From Candidatus Caenarcanales bacterium (lineage in GTDB: Bacteria; Cyanobacteriota; Vampirovibrionia; Caenarcaniphilales; Caenarcanaceae): a DNA stretch of 34,008 bases. This document shows positions 32,711 to 34,008 of the stretch, one piece after another. The translations under genes and the position numbers were made by a program. The notes under the pieces are model-generated. The model was not told the origin of the DNA. It searched no databases and saw only the letters and a program-made list of their open reading frames with translations. Position 1 is the stretch's first letter, and every line of letters starts with the position of its first letter. The stretch spans positions 1-34,008 of the forward strand of contig JASJDU010000009.1 in the NCBI GenBank assembly GCA_030065015.1. Direction: 5' to 3'.

Positions 32711-33787
32711 TCAAAGTTGAACCGACTGATAGGTGCAACTTTTTACCTTCGGTTTTCTTGCAAACCACTTTTTAAATGCTTCTATTTCTATTCTAATAAT
32801 TTTTTGAACATTATCTAATTCAGAGGACCTATTCTGTTTGTTTTCATTAACTCGTGACTGAAGATAATCAATATCAATTAATGTCACATTCTTAATATTT
32901 GAAACTTCCGGGTCAACATTCCTCGGAAGAGACATATCACAAACTATCATTTGTTTTGTTTGTGATATGAAGTGCTTTGGGCTGAGAACATAATGAGGTG
33001 CACTTGTGCAAACCAAAATGATATCTTGGTTTATTAGATTTTCATAAAGTTGGTGATAATTAATGCTGTGTGAAATTCCATATTGAGTTAGCAACAATTG
33101 ATGAGTATCGGAACGGCTTACTATTGTTAAGTTCTTTGTTGCTCCTTGAGAGTGGAGGTGGTCCAAACACAATTTAGATACTTCTCCCGCTCCTAGCAGC
33201 ATTATATTTTTATGATAGAGTTCTGCCGGATCAATAATCTCTTGAATACTTTGTAGTGCAGCCGCCGGTACTGACATTGCTCCCCTGGAAATCCCTGTTT
33301 GACTTCTAGCTTTTTTTCCAACTGCTAAAGCTTTTTGAAATAATTGATTCAATATTGAATCGGCATAATCTTTTGATGATAAATAAGAATTCTTAACCTG
33401 ATTTAAGATTTGACCTTCACCAATAATCATACTTTCAAGGCCAGAAGAAACTCTAAACAGGTGATTTATAACCGATTCCCCGTGCAAAAAATTAACATGT
33501 TCTGCAATGACGTTAATATCTATATTTTTTAAATTTGAAAGAATTTGAAAAGATTTTTGTTTAATCGATTCAGCTTGATGAAACTTCGAAGAAATGTAAA
33601 TCTCAGTACGATTGCAAGTACTCAATAAAATAACATTACCTAAATTGCTAAAAACATTTAATGCTTCATATAAATTATGCTCGCCAAAGCTAAACCTCTC
33701 ACGAATTTCAATCGGTGAAGACTTATAATCAACACCAATTAAATAAAGATTTTCGACATTATCCTGTTCTTTTAATAAAAGACTCAA
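32711..33787 (-). CDS. hemA: glutamyl-tRNA reductase, short form
   Basis: This enzyme makes glutamate-1-semialdehyde from Glu-tRNA, the first step of C5 tetrapyrrole synthesis. The catalytic C58 is in LLSTCNRTEIYIS. HLFRVSSGLESMIIGEGQIL, KALAVGKKARSQTGISRGAM and the NADPH loop NIMLLGAGEVSKLCLDHL are all clear, as is DMSLPRNVDPEV. At 358 residues it ends soon after EIEAFKKWFARKPKV, so the C-terminal helical dimerisation domain is nearly absent; most bacterial forms exceed 400. Short forms are known in some lineages, such as Chlamydia, so it may still work. The only start near the conserved N terminus is TTG 33787. Confidence 0.9.
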   Translation of the reverse strand: MSLLLKEQDNVENLYLIGVDYKSSPIEIRERFSFGEHNLYEALNVFSNLGNVILLSTCNRTEIYISSKFHQAESIKQKSFQILSNLKNIDINVIAEHVNFLHGESVINHLFRVSSGLESMIIGEGQILNQVKNSYLSSKDYADSILNQLFQKALAVGKKARSQTGISRGAMSVPAAALQSIQEIIDPAELYHKNIMLLGAGEVSKLCLDHLHSQGATKNLTIVSRSDTHQLLLTQYGISHSINYHQLYENLINQDIILVCTSAPHYVLSPKHFISQTKQMIVCDMSLPRNVDPEVSNIKNVTLIDIDYLQSRVNENKQNRSSELDNVQKIIRIEIEAFKKWFARKPKVKSCTYQSVQL

Positions 33788-33950
33788 TTCAGGCTCTCAC
33801 AATACATTCATAAATTCTAACTTATACTCAAAAAGTTGAAACGAAGAATAGATAAAGATATAAATATATTTTAAGGGATAATGAGAATGGTTTAAACTTC
33901 TCTGGATTAATTTAAAGGGAAATTCCTATTCAGAGTTTCCCAAAACTGAT

Positions 33951-34008
33951 CGCAACATCAAAAGTTAAATGCAACCGTTAGTAGAAAAATGAAAAAGAGT
34001 TAAGGAGA
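33951..34008 (+). mobile_element. end of a repeated (probably mobile) element, right window edge
   Basis: Perfect inverted copy of 58-115, starting at the same CGCAAC terminus and running out of the window to the right. The bases before it (AAAACTGAT) differ from those outside the other copies. Full identity over 58 bases implies recent spread or gene conversion. Confidence 0.55.

Overview
The window is AT-rich DNA (about one third G+C by eye) from a bacterium with small, fairly dense genes. Several genes have only a TTG or GTG start available, and Shine-Dalgarno sequences are sparse. Ribosomal proteins S12 and S7 carry cyanobacterial-looking stretches ([14 protein letters not shown] in S12, MAEANRAFAHYR in S7). 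With MenG, GluTR and XapX-type proteins this fits a non-photosynthetic relative of Cyanobacteria (Melainabacteria/Vampirovibrionia) or another uncultured low-GC lineage. That placement is inference. No rRNA, tRNA, CRISPR array or complete transposase was found.

Layout. Positions 58-115 and 33951-34008 are a perfect 58-bp inverted repeat, and the two copies point outward. A shorter third copy (26 bp) lies at 30158-30183 and shares exactly the same terminus. The window therefore seems to lie between two copies of a mobile or repeated element, a typical place for a contig to end. From 201 to about 12.4 kb the genes are accessory and mostly exported: a membrane-anchored protein with a duplicated unknown domain, three tandem Tat-exported GH10-like glycosidases, an ICMT/PEMT-like membrane methyltransferase with a small membrane partner, and a large Cys-rich TadE-like surface protein followed by a secreted Cys-rich partner.

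From 12.7 to 28 kb most genes are housekeeping: an EEP-family hydrolase, valS, a peptidoglycan-binding-domain protein, a MITE-like hairpin region with an orphan YefM-type antitoxin, a nucleoside transporter, an HU protein with a histone-H1-like tail, a Nudix hydrolase, ilvE-menG, class II aldolase, rpsL-rpsG (without fusA/tuf), htpX and a MarR regulator. From 27.4 kb to the end come two unrecognised proteins (one apparently frameshifted), a MYG1-family protein, a secreted TPR protein with two coupled XapX-like mini membrane proteins (one only 51 residues), a ribonucleotide reductase small subunit with Phe at the radical-Tyr position (class Ic pattern), and a short glutamyl-tRNA reductase.

The best candidates for something undescribed are the TadE-like/Cys-rich secreted pair (8221-12445), the duplicated-domain protein (201-2036) that shares a leader motif with the gene at 27430, and the TPR-XapX-XapX cassette (30232-31394).
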